NCBI RefSeq assembly: GCF_000372445.1
Contig: NZ_AQUY01000001.1
Span: 279,157-343,156 of the forward strand
From: Corynebacterium ulceribovis DSM 45146
GTDB lineage: Bacteria > Actinomycetota > Actinomycetes > Mycobacteriales > Mycobacteriaceae
Direction: 5' to 3'
DNA: 64,000 nt
Part shown: piece by piece, positions 29,800 through 39,209 of the stretch
How the letters are laid out: each line of letters opens with the position of its first letter
Position numbering within the stretch: position 1 is the first letter of the stretch
The notes under the pieces: generated by a model
What the model was told of the DNA's origin: nothing
Seen by the model: the letters and a program-made list of their open reading frames with translations, nothing else
Databases searched by the model: none
Made by a program: the position numbers and the translations under genes

Positions 29800-31551
29800 A
29801 TGACCACCAGCCTGGCCACCGACGCCTCCGCAAAAACAGCAAAAACTACTTCTGCGACAACCACATTGCCGACCATCCCCGCGCCATTTGGCCGCGACGT
29901 TGTCGATGAGCACGGTAATAAGCTCAGCCACGTCATTGGGCTGAGCGAAGCTGATGGCGCGGCGCCATTGCGGGAAGAAACTCTGGGTGCGAACCTGCGC
30001 AATATCGTCGAAAAGCACCCATCCAGGGACGCCATCGTGGACGTCTACGCCGACGTCACACTGACCTACCAGCAGTTTTACAACCGTATGTTGCGCCTAG
30101 CTAGCTACTTTGTTCGCCAGGGCCTGCAGAAGGGCGACCGGGTGGGCATCTGGTCCACGAACCGATGGGAGTGGCCGGTGGTGCAGTATGCCTGCCACCA
30201 TTTGGGCCTAGTGCTGGTGAACATTAACCCGGCGTATCGGCAGCGGGAACTGAACTACGTCCTGGAAAAAGCCGGCGTCAGCTTGGTGGTGGCGGCGCGG
30301 CGCTACAAGGATTCCGACTACCGCACCATGCTGAATGAAGCACGCAAACAGCGCGGCATTATCCTCCGCGACGTGGTGTACTTCGGCTCTGAGCAGTGGG
30401 ATGAGGCGATTTCCGGTGACATTGCAGACCTGTCCGACATCACCGGCACGGTCTCCCCGCACAACCCGATTAATATCCAGTTCACCTCGGGCACCACAGG
30501 TTTCCCGAAGGGCGCGACGCTGACGCACTTCAACATCCTGAATAACGGCTTTTTCACCGGTGAGCTGCTTGGTTACACGGAGAAGGATCGTGTCTGTATC
30601 CCGGTGCCGTTTTTCCACACCTTCGGCATGGGCGTCGGCATTATTGCGGCGCTGACGCATGGTGCTGCGGTAGTTATCGCCGGGCCGACGTTCAAGGCCC
30701 GGGAGACGCTGATGGCGGTGCATTCCGCGAAGGTCACCAGCTTGTATGGCGTGCCAACCATGTTCATTAATGAGCTGGAAGAGGCGCACGACCACGAGGA
30801 ATACGGCGCACCATATGACCTGTCGATGCTGCGCACCGGGGTGATGGGCGGCACATCCTGCCCAACGAAGACGATGCGCGAAGTGATGGACAACATGAAT
30901 ATGAAGGAGGTCGCCATTTGCTACGGCATGACGGAGACCTCCCCGGTGGCATTCCAGTCGCGCGCCGATTCGCCACTGGATAAGCGCGTGTCGACGGTGG
31001 GGCAGATTCATCCACACATTGAGGCCCGCATCGTTGGCCGGGACAATGAAACCTTGCCGCGCGGTGAGCAGGGCGAGGTCGTGGTGCGCGGCTACAACAT
31101 TATGCAGGAGTACTGGCAGCACCCAGAGAAGACGGCCGAGGCGATTGATGCGGATGGTTGGATGCATACCGGCGACCTGGGAGTGCTTGATGACGATGGC
31201 TACCTGTCGATTACCGGCCGCATCAAGGACATGCTGATCCGTGGCGGGGAGAATATTTACCCGCGTGAGATTGAAGAGTTTTTGTTCACACACCCAGATG
31301 TGGTGGATGCGCAGGTCATCGGGGTGCCGGATGACAAGTACGGCGAGGAAATCATGGCCTGGGTGATGCTGCATGACGGCGCAGCAAAGCTGACCGCTGA
31401 GGATGTGGCTGCGTTTGCGCATGGCAAGCTATCGCGTCACAAGATTCCGCGTTATGTGCATGTGGTGGAGGAGTTCCCGATGACGGCCTCCGGTAAGGTC
31501 CGCAAAATTGAGATGCGGGAGATGGCGCCGCGGATTCTGGGCTGGGTTTAG
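29800..31551 (+). CDS. Acyl-CoA synthetase (AMP-binding)
   Basis: A 583-aa fatty-acid/aryl-CoA ligase. Adenylate motif QFTSGTTGFPKGATLTH near residue 230, then GVMGGTSCPT, ICYGMTETSPVAFQ, MHTGDLGVLDDDGYLSITGRIKDMLIRGGENIYPREIE and the catalytic Lys in MTASGKVRKIEM. The frame is open from 29470, but those codons overlap the divergent CMD-like gene; GGGAGG at 29785-29790 marks ATG 29800. With the BVMO-esterase, SDR and CMD-like genes it may complete a pathway from ketone or ring compound to acyl-CoA (inference). Confidence 0.92.
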   Translation: MTTSLATDASAKTAKTTSATTTLPTIPAPFGRDVVDEHGNKLSHVIGLSEADGAAPLREETLGANLRNIVEKHPSRDAIVDVYADVTLTYQQFYNRMLRLASYFVRQGLQKGDRVGIWSTNRWEWPVVQYACHHLGLVLVNINPAYRQRELNYVLEKAGVSLVVAARRYKDSDYRTMLNEARKQRGIILRDVVYFGSEQWDEAISGDIADLSDITGTVSPHNPINIQFTSGTTGFPKGATLTHFNILNNGFFTGELLGYTEKDRVCIPVPFFHTFGMGVGIIAALTHGAAVVIAGPTFKARETLMAVHSAKVTSLYGVPTMFINELEEAHDHEEYGAPYDLSMLRTGVMGGTSCPTKTMREVMDNMNMKEVAICYGMTETSPVAFQSRADSPLDKRVSTVGQIHPHIEARIVGRDNETLPRGEQGEVVVRGYNIMQEYWQHPEKTAEAIDADGWMHTGDLGVLDDDGYLSITGRIKDMLIRGGENIYPREIEEFLFTHPDVVDAQVIGVPDDKYGEEIMAWVMLHDGAAKLTAEDVAAFAHGKLSRHKIPRYVHVVEEFPMTASGKVRKIEMREMAPRILGWV

Positions 31552-31575
31552 GGCAGCGGCGGCGCTGAAGCTGGC

Positions 31576-31800
31576 TTAGTTGCCTTGAGATTCCTCGAGC
31601 GCATCGTCGATCGCTAGCTTGGCATTCAACAGGCCGGCGCCGGTACGGATTCGGTAAGCCCTGACGGCCTCGACCTTCTTTCCGGTAAGCGCCAAGGTGC
31701 GCTCGCCGGCGGATACCTCTAGCGATTCCCACTGTGGCTCATCGCTAGCGTTGCCGTCATGTGCATCGCGCTTGTCGCGTCGCTTAAACCAGTTGAACAC
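31576..31800 (-). CDS. Small L7/L12 C-terminal-like protein
   Basis: A 74-aa protein, GTG start with AAGGAG 9 nt upstream. After a basic N-terminus (FNWFKRRDKRD), the second half KKVEAVRAYRIRTGAGLLNAKLAIDDAL resembles the helix-turn of ribosomal protein L7/L12's C-terminal domain (K-V..RE.TGLGLKEAK). Similar short proteins exist in actinobacteria; function unknown. Confidence 0.7.
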   Translation of the reverse strand: MFNWFKRRDKRDAHDGNASDEPQWESLEVSAGERTLALTGKKVEAVRAYRIRTGAGLLNAKLAIDDALEESQGN

Positions 31801-31834
31801 CCGTCACGCTCCTTAATTGATGTGCATTCTCAAT

Positions 31835-34800
31835 TTAGCCGAGTTGCTCTTCCTCAATCGGGCTTTCGTTCACTCCCAGCCCTTCCACAATTCGTACAGT
31901 CTCCATCGCCACACGCGTGACCTTGCCGATCAGCTCGACAATGTACTTCGGGTTGCCCACTTCGTCTGCCCAGTCATTCGGGTCGTTGACAATTCCCGAC
32001 GCCTTATCGCGCTTGACCTGGTAGCGGTCAATCAGCCACGCAACGGCAGACCGCGAGCCCAGCATGTACTGGTCGGCTTCGGCTGGAATCCCACGAATTG
32101 TCAGCTTCGGGTTGTAGATCAGCGTCGTCACATCATTGACGTTCTTGCCGGTCTTAGGGTCCTTCTTCTTCGCCCACTTCATCTTGGTGACTCGCCAGGT
32201 TTCCCGGTCATCCAAGTCTGCTGTCGGCTTCCAATCCAGGTCCAACGGCCACGGCTCGACGTCTTCGTATCCGACATGAAGCGCCATCAGTTCGGCACCA
32301 GCCTTCGCGAACTTATCGAACTCAGCGCGAGTCTCTGGCGTTTCAATATGCGGCAGCATCTTCTTCAAGTCCGCGGCATATTTCGTCCGGTACTCTGGAT
32401 CATGCAGTTTTCCGTAGACAAAGTGGAAAATATCGTCGCCACTAATGTCCTGTCCCAATGCCTCTCGGTACAGTGCCTTGATCTCCGGGGTGATGTTATC
32501 TACACGGACATACCCATCCAGCACTTCACCAATCTCACCGTGAACACTGGTTTCAGCGTTTTGCTTGTCGACGACTACCGCACCGAAAAGCTCACCCTCG
32601 TCAGCGTCCGCCTTCTCCCATGTGAAACGCGGGAAGAACTGTGATGTTGCGATGACATGGAGATCAGGAAGCAAGGTCGTACCAAGTACTGCAGTCTCAA
32701 CAGATTCTCCTGTTCCTACGCAAACGAAACCAATGTTTGAATGTTCTGGAGTCGGAAACATTCGAGGCAACTGGTAGGTCATATCATTCAGCGAAGAATC
32801 AAAGTATCCAGAGGCTTTTGTAAATGGCCGATACAAAGACTCGAAAATTCTATCTTTGTGCGGAGAGATCTTTCGATTCCTTGCGGAGAGGTTCTTAAGA
32901 GTCCGATTCCAAGAAATCGTCTTGTTGTCAGCAAATGCTGGTGTGTCTCGAAGGAAAATAGTTACGTCGGCTTCTTTGGGATGCGTGATGCCCTTATCAA
33001 CTAGCCATGCTTGTAGTTCGTTCGTAGCTGAATTATAGGTGTGCGTGAGCTTTTCAACTTTTCGGAGGACTGCTTTAGGGCTAGGAGCATATGCCCAGGC
33101 ATCCCTTCCCGTTTTAAGGCCGGCAGAAAACGTTTTGAAGAACTTCAGATCGCTCGTTTTCTTGTTGCCAATGACTGGCCAAGTTGCGAACGCATCGTCT
33201 CGTTGGCTTAACCAGTCACCGTGGGTGTTCGGGGTGATTTCGGTCCAATCGGTGTTCTCGATGGTGCTTTGGTTGACAATTTTGAGCTTTTCTTCGGCAG
33301 TGAGGTAATCGCCGATGTCCCTGTAATGAAGCTTGAACTCGGAGCTCGATAAGTCTTTGATACCGATCATGACTGCAATTGTGGTTCGACCACCATCGCG
33401 GAAAACGTTACCGGCTTCTTTCCGTCGCTGTTCTCCGGCGGTGCGTGCGTTACCGCGCAGGTTGAAGACATAAAAGTCGGTGAAATCTTCCGCCACCGAA
33501 AGACGCACACCGTCACCGGTATTGGCGTCCAACCAGCCACCATTCGAAACGAACGCAACAACACCTTGGTCGCCAATACGGTCAGTTGCCCAGCGGAAAG
33601 CACGCAAGTAAGAGTCGTAGAGCGAGTTTTTGTTCGTTGCTGTGGACCTACCAGCGTAAGTCTCGGCAATCCGAGCGTCCAAGCTTGGATACTTGAGGTT
33701 CGCATTCAGATCATTCGCACTTGTTTGACCAACGGAGTATGGTGGATTGCCGATTACCACATTGATTGGTGCTGCCATTTGGCGGTCAATTGCAGCGTTG
33801 TTGGACTGAAAGATCTCCAAATCAGGAATGTCACCTTCCTCATGAATCTGGAAAGTGTCCGCCAGCGCAATACCAGTGAAAGTCTCATACTCAGGAGCGT
33901 CTTCGTCATTGCGCTGAGCGGCCTCTGCACGCAGCGCGTTATACGTCGTTTCAATATTCACCGCAGAGACGTAATACGCCAACAACATGATTTCAGTCGC
34001 GAACAGCTCCGACGCATACTTACGCGCCAGATCTTCTGGCTTAATCAGTCCGGATTGCAGCAGTCGCACGGTGAAGGTGGACGTGCCAGCGAATGGGTCG
34101 AGGATGCAAACCCCTTCGTCGCTAAGCCCCTTGCCGAAATGCATCCGGGACACCTCATCCGCCGCGCGCAAAATGAAGTCAACAATCTCAACTGGGGTGT
34201 AGACAATACCCAGAGACTCCGCCTGCTTCTTAAAAGCCTTACGGAAGAAGCGCTCGTAGAGTTCCTTAATGACCTGTTGCTTACCAGAGGCGCTGGTCAC
34301 TTCGGATGCGCGGACACGGACTGACTGATAGAATGTCTCCAGCTGTTCAGTTTCGGATTCCAGGTTCGAGTCAGACAAGACATCAACCATGCGTTGCATG
34401 ACCTGAGCGACTGGGTTGTGTGTGATGAAGTCGTAATTGTCGAAGAGAGCATTGAATACTGGTGCAGTAATCAAGTGCTGCGAAAGCATCGCGATAGCGT
34501 CGTCATCAGAGATGGCGGCATTCAGGTTGCCACGCAGCCCGTCAACGAAAGCGTCGAACTCGGTGGTGAGGTTTTCGTCAGCGTCGGCAAGCAATGCCTT
34601 GATGCGGGTGATTTGGCGTTCGGCGATGCCTGCGACGTCATCCGCCCAATCTTCCCAATACGTGCGTGTGCCGACCTTGTCGACAATGCGGACGTACATT
34701 GCCTCCTGCCACTCCTCGAGGGCAAAGAGCGCGAGCTGGCCGAATTCTAGCGGTAAGCCTTCAGATGTGCCTGCGACCGTGTCAATTCTTTGAATCGTAT

Positions 34801-34885
34801 CCAGTTGAATTCTGTCGCCGAGCGGCGACGAGGCGGAAGACTGGATCCGCGAAGGGCCAAGCTGCCCGCGGGGGGGGGGGCTCAC
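31835..34885 (-). pseudogene. Type ISP restriction-modification enzyme, C-terminal part (methyltransferase + specificity)
   Basis: About 1016 codons. The N-terminal ~200 residues are the helical coupler (FGQLALFALEEWQEAMYVRIVDKVGTRTYWEDWADDVAGIAERQI). A gamma-type N6-adenine methyltransferase follows: SAM motif DPFAGTSTFTVRLLQSG and catalytic NPPY (VVIGNPPYSVGQ). The last ~450 residues should recognise the target sequence. It is in a different frame from the nuclease-helicase upstream, joined at the 11-C tract. Loss of one C (or gain of two) would fuse both into a ~1700-aa enzyme like LlaGI or LlaBIII (about 1570 aa). The GTG at 34885 lacks a convincing RBS, so independent translation is doubtful; the call 'pseudogene' means off-frame, not decayed. 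Confidence 0.85.
34870..34880. repeat. 11-G homopolymer at frame junction
   Basis: A run of 11 G (11 C in the mRNA) in the middle of the type ISP gene. Reading GAG then C11 stays in the helicase frame and stops after 32 further codons; C10 or C13 would enter the methyltransferase frame. It is the longest homopolymer I saw in the window. Confidence 0.9.
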
Positions 34886-34890
34886 TCAAA

Positions 34891-34908
34891 GAAGGATCTC
34901 TATCCTTC
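34891..34908. repeat. Hairpin 10 bp from the homopolymer
   Basis: GAAGGAT and ATCCTTC form a perfect 7-bp stem with a 4-nt loop. In the mRNA it lies just 5' of the C11 tract. It could affect ribosome or polymerase slippage, but may be incidental. Confidence 0.5.
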
Positions 34909-37001
34909 GCCAGGGCATTGAGCTGCGCGGAGTTGACCATCGCATTAAAACGATCATCGTGAGCGCGCAGTGCGTTGAGCACCTGCCACACCACATGGAA
35001 TCGCTTGTTGTCGGCAAGCGCTGCACTTGGGGAGACACCAGCAGGTACGCCGACTGGCAAAATGATGTAGCCGTAGTCCTTGCCATCGGATTTACGCATC
35101 ACGCGGCCAACGGACTGTACAACATCAACTACTGAATTGCGCGGGTTGAGGAACAGGACAGCGTCAAGAGCTGGGACATCCACGCCCTCAGATAGGCAGC
35201 GGGCATTAGAAAGGACGCGGGTTTCCATATCCGGCACTGGAGCTTTGAGCCACGTGAGCTTCTCGCCACGATTCTGCGCATTCATGGTGCCGTCGACATG
35301 TTCAACCGCCACTTTGAGGTCTGCATTGTGTAGATCAATGTGCGGCGACATAGCGGAACGCTCCGCCATCAGTTCAGTGTGCGCATTGATCAGCGCGGGG
35401 AACTGCTCCGCAACCTGCTTGGAGGAAGCAATGTCCCTGGCGAAAGCGACCACCCGCTCCATCGGAGCGTCGGCCGATTCGAATCCGTCCTTCTTGTCTT
35501 GAAAAGAACCCGAACGCTTCGCCATCGCATTCCAAGCACCAATCAGACGAGAGGCAGTGTCCAGGTTCAGTTCGTTGTCGACAGTGGCGACCGAGCGCTG
35601 CAGAGCTTCGGCGGCAACGGACTCGTCGACAGTCAGAACGAGGACTTTGTAGTCGGTAAGCAGTCCCTTGTCGACTGCTTCGCCGAAGCCGAGGCGGTGG
35701 AACTCCGGGCCGAAGATAGCTTCATCATCCATCGACGCGACCTCGGCGGAGCGGTCCGCTGCCCTATCTTTGGTCTTGTCGTCGTACAAACGTGGGGTAG
35801 CGGTCATATAGAGACGTTTGCCGCCGCGGATGTAATTAGCGTCGTGGATAGCGACGAACGCAGAATGATCATCGCCCGGCATGGTGACGCCGGTGGTGCG
35901 GTGCGCTTCATCGCAAATGATGAGGTCGAAAGGCTCAGCGCCGAGCTTTTGTGCCTGGTGGATGGCCTCGAGGGACTGATAGGTGGAGAAGACCACCTTC
36001 ATTCCTTCGGCGCGCTTCCTCTGGCTGAGCTTTTCCGCGATGGTCGCGGGGTCGGTAGAGACAGGGATTTCCAGCTCATAGGACTGAATATCTTCGGTCT
36101 GCTTGGAAACCTTCTTGTCCGAGCACACTGCAATTGGCATCAAATCCAGCTTGGAATTCGCTGACCATTCGCGCAGCGTCTGTGAGAGCAAGCTAATGGA
36201 CGGAACGCAGAACAGGATTCGGGAGCGGCCAGGCGTAGCGCTGTGCTTTTCGGTGTACTCTTCGGCAAGCTTCAGCGACGTGAAGGTCTTGCCGGTACCG
36301 CAGGCCATGACAAGTTTGCCGCGGTCATGTGTTGCGAAGCCAACCAGAGCCTTGTCGATAGCAGTGCGCTGATGTGGGCGTGGCTCGAAGTGTTTACGCG
36401 GATGCAGCTGGAACTCGAGTTGCTGGCGGGACTCAGAATTCGGGTACACAATGTCCCAGTCCAGCGGAGCATCAGCGATGTCCGGAAGACCAAAAGTCTG
36501 AACTGGTACGGTCTGCTTCTTCAAAGTATCGCGGGCATTATCCGACCAGTTGTCTGTAGTGGCAATAATGATGCGGTTGGTGAAAGACTCCAGTTCGCCG
36601 TCTTCGTTGTAGAACTGGCGGCCAGATTCCGTGAAGAAGGAGTTGATGTCTTCTTTCGATAAGCGGCGACTCGGGCTATAGAACTTGCATTGAATTGCCG
36701 TCCATGTCTGGTCCTCGCGCCGACGAGCAACTAGGTCAATGCCCAGGTCTTTTAAGCTCTGGTTGGAGCCTGGCTTGGCGATATTCCAGTCAGAAAACCG
36801 TGCGACATAGTCGTACTCGGTGCGTAAAACGGGGTGCAGCTGGAAATAGTTGACCATCAACTTTTCAAACGCAGTGCCTTGCTCAGAAACAGTAGGCAAC
36901 TCGCGGATTGCATCGAAGACGTCTTGAACCGTGTACATGCGACCATTATGACAGTCGCAACTCCGATACCTCGTCCAACTTGCCGTTCACTAGCGGTGAG
37001 G

Positions 37002-37610
37002 TCACTGCTTTCTAAGGAGAAAATCAATCAGTTTGGGTATCGCAGTCTTACTGGAGGAACCCATTTTGTTGAACGCTAAATGGTCGCAGCTGCTTGCTGC
37101 TTTTTGATGTTCGCGGATAGGGAAGGAGTCAGAGAGATGCTTATTCCGGACGGTATCAACTGCCTGGAACCGCACTAGCTTTTGAGTCAATGTGCCTCGG
37201 GGAACACTTCGATCGCGGATGTCCTCATAGTGAGCCAACAGCCACACTTCGAAACACTCATTGGAGACCACGAAGGCAGCTTGCTGCTTCTGCGCCGCAA
37301 GTGTCTGTGCGTCGCGGAAACCTTGGTGGAATTGGGTGCGAGGGTAGTCATCCACATCGACTACGAAGAATGCTGCCGAAAATGGTGCGTTCTTATCGCG
37401 TAAAATCTGGTTCTTCGCTTTGTCGACGATCTTGTTCGGTGGGTGAGGTTGGGACACCACGCTCAAATGTCGAATTCGGTAGGTTTCGCGAAGTCGCTGA
37501 AAATATTCAGTCTCGGTGACTTTGCCTTGAACCACGAGCAATACAGGGGACTTTTCCTGCCTTGCTCGTGCTTGCCCCCGTCTTCTGTTTCCACGTTCGC
37601 GCTTTGCCAC
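37002..37610 (-). CDS. RloB-family protein
   Basis: A 202-aa protein of the RloB family. Features: basic N-terminus RGNRRRGQARARQEKSPVLLVVQGKVTETEYFQRL (acidic Glu after a beta strand), AAFFVVDVDDYPRTQF with clustered Asp, and SNECFEVWLLAHYEDIRD. The acidic residues fit a TOPRIM-like nuclease fold. RloB usually pairs with an AAA ATPase, as here; related pairs act in abortive phage defence. GTG start with GAGAGGGG upstream, 14 bp after the ATPase gene. Confidence 0.82.
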   Translation of the reverse strand: MAKRERGNRRRGQARARQEKSPVLLVVQGKVTETEYFQRLRETYRIRHLSVVSQPHPPNKIVDKAKNQILRDKNAPFSAAFFVVDVDDYPRTQFHQGFRDAQTLAAQKQQAAFVVSNECFEVWLLAHYEDIRDRSVPRGTLTQKLVRFQAVDTVRNKHLSDSFPIREHQKAASSCDHLAFNKMGSSSKTAIPKLIDFLLRKQ

Positions 37611-37624
37611 CCCAGCCCCTCTCG

Positions 37625-38947
37625 CTAGTTTTGCGCTTGGTCTCCAAGATACTTGGCGCGTAGCACATTTACAGTGGCGAGCAACTCTCGTTGGTTTGCC
37701 ACTGGCACAGCCCCATAGACGCCTTGCATGTATCGCTTTTCGATGTTGTGGACTTCGCGAACTGGGAACTCATCGAGTGCCACAAGCTCAGAGAATGACT
37801 CATCCTTATCCACAAACCAGACCTCACCGCGGTGCAAGCTCTCAACAGGGTGGCGCCCTAAAAGAGTGAGATCGTGGGTAGTGAATAGCAGCTGGGCGCC
37901 ATGCGGGTTGAGATCTGGGGTGTCGAAGTAAGAGACCAGTTCGCGAACCAACATCGGGTGAAGGGAACCATCGATTTCGTCTACTGACATCACGCCACCA
38001 ACTGCGAGTGCGAAAATAGCTGGCACAGCTAGGTCCATCCAGGTTCTAGTGCCCTGCGATTCCTGCTCTTCAGGCAGCGAAAACTCGCGATCGCCGCTCT
38101 TGTGTACGAAGAGGATGTAATGGAGATACTCGATGATGAGGTCGGCCTCGACCTCTTGGGATATCTCGGCTTTGCCGTCGGGCTGAATGATCAGATTCAA
38201 ACTCTTGATGGCTTCTGGCGCTTTTTCCTCAATCCCAATGTCATCAATCCCAACGTCAGCAACCGAAACCACCATTCGCAAAACGTTTAACCAGCTGGGA
38301 TCCTTCTTTGCAAGGTCAACAAGCCATTGGTGGCGGTTATCTTGGTCAGCGCTGTCGGTGACGATTAGCGGAAGGAGTTTTGTCCACCAGTGGAGAGCGC
38401 CAGCGTTTTTTCCTGGGGTTTTGACGGTTCCCCATGCAGATAGCACCAGAGCCCACGGCCGCATGAATTGTTCGATGTTCTCCTTCGCGGCGTGCGACAG
38501 TCCTGATCCTGGGCCGAAGACGACTGTGTCTCGGTCGCGCTCGAAGATGAGGCGCCACCGTGACTTTGGATTGGCCTCCAAATACTCCTCGACCACACCT
38601 TGCTTGTCGACAGTGACACCCCAGCGATATCGCACATCGATATTGACATACTCCAGTTCAAACGATGTCGGGCGGTCCGTGCGAAGCAGATGCGGATCTC
38701 GAAGGCGTCGGACAAATCTCTCATCTGTCAGCGAGTTTTTCACCGACAAATTCAGTTGGCTAAGTGCGCGAAGCACATTCGATTTGCCAGCGGCATTAGC
38801 TCCGAAAATTGCGGCACGTCGCCAAGTATTTTCCGTCCAAGTTTCGCCCTCACGCGGTCGTTGTGTCTTGAAACTGCGCCGTTGCAGATCAAGAGTCGTT
38901 TCGTCGCCGAATGAGCGAAAGTTTTGGATGGAAAGGGAGAGCAGCAT
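37625..38947 (-). CDS. RloA-type AAA ATPase
   Basis: A 440-aa SMC/OLD-like AAA ATPase. It begins MLLSLSIQNFRSFGDETTLDL, with Walker A IFGANAAGKSNVLRAL near residue 50; the C-terminal part has GVMSVDEIDGSLHPMLVRELV (Walker B with signature-like region) and LLFTTHDLTLL. Upstream TTG 38974 and ATG 38971 are in frame; ATG 38947 is chosen because family members start at this point. With RloB it forms a sensor-effector defence pair next to the type ISP gene. Confidence 0.84.
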   Translation of the reverse strand: MLLSLSIQNFRSFGDETTLDLQRRSFKTQRPREGETWTENTWRRAAIFGANAAGKSNVLRALSQLNLSVKNSLTDERFVRRLRDPHLLRTDRPTSFELEYVNIDVRYRWGVTVDKQGVVEEYLEANPKSRWRLIFERDRDTVVFGPGSGLSHAAKENIEQFMRPWALVLSAWGTVKTPGKNAGALHWWTKLLPLIVTDSADQDNRHQWLVDLAKKDPSWLNVLRMVVSVADVGIDDIGIEEKAPEAIKSLNLIIQPDGKAEISQEVEADLIIEYLHYILFVHKSGDREFSLPEEQESQGTRTWMDLAVPAIFALAVGGVMSVDEIDGSLHPMLVRELVSYFDTPDLNPHGAQLLFTTHDLTLLGRHPVESLHRGEVWFVDKDESFSELVALDEFPVREVHNIEKRYMQGVYGAVPVANQRELLATVNVLRAKYLGDQAQN

Positions 38948-39128
38948 GCTTCCAGAGTAGTGTTTTGACATCAATCCCGCACAATATGTGCAAAATTGGC
39001 AGCAAAAGGTTGATTTAAGGCCCCTTCGAAGCTTCCGTCTGTTCCGGGTGGTGCTTGATTTGGCTTTCGTGCTGCTGGGGTAACTACAAAATGCCAGGTA
39101 GGCATGAATAAGTGCAATCTTTTGGAAA

Positions 39129-39147
39129 AAGGGTTAGGCTAACCTTG
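39129..39147. promoter_or_regulatory. DtxR-like box of mntABCD
   Basis: AAGGGTTAGGCTAACCTTG matches the DtxR consensus (TTAGGTTAGGCTAACCTAA) at about 14 of 19 positions including the whole GGTTAGGCTAACC core. Located 63 bp before the mntA ATG. Confidence 0.75.
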
Positions 39148-39155
39148 CTTGTTAA

Positions 39156-39173
39156 AGTTCAAGAGTATGAACA
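39156..39173. promoter_or_regulatory. MntR-like operator of mntABCD
   Basis: AGTTCAAGAGTATGAACA is an inverted repeat GTTCA-N6-TGAAC with the same half-sites and spacing as the C. glutamicum MntR motif (TGTTCA-N6-TGAACA, as I recall it). It lies between the DtxR-like box and mntA, and an MntR-type regulator is encoded at the end of the operon. Confidence 0.75.
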
Positions 39174-39209
39174 ATAGTGTTCTACTTTGAAGGAACTCTG
39201 GAGAAAAGG

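Larger units (their letters stand above)
34782..36938 (-). pseudogene. Type ISP restriction-modification enzyme, N-terminal part (nuclease + helicase)
   Basis: A 718-codon frame. Residues ~1-165 are an Mrr-like PD-(D/E)xK nuclease (LGIDLVARRR..TWTAIQCKFY; D and QxK visible). Residues ~190-670 are a superfamily 2 translocase: Walker A MACGTGKTFTSL, DEAH box LIICDEAHRTTG, TATPRLY, and motif VI QSVGRVMRKSDGKDYG. After residue 686 the frame runs through the poly-C tract and ends in a 32-residue off-frame tail. Without the fused methyltransferase and target domain it should be inactive for restriction. CATAAT lies 6 nt before the ATG with no RBS, suggesting a leaderless message. Confidence 0.86.

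Noticed and set aside
30208..31422. 404-aa open frame antisense to the acyl-CoA synthetase
   Set aside because: His/Arg-rich shadow frame with no domain.
34870..34880. Simple inactivating frameshift or sequencing error in the type ISP gene
   Set aside because: Not excluded, but both halves keep all catalytic motifs without other stops, and the break sits exactly in a homopolymer; phase variation is the better working reading until resequenced.
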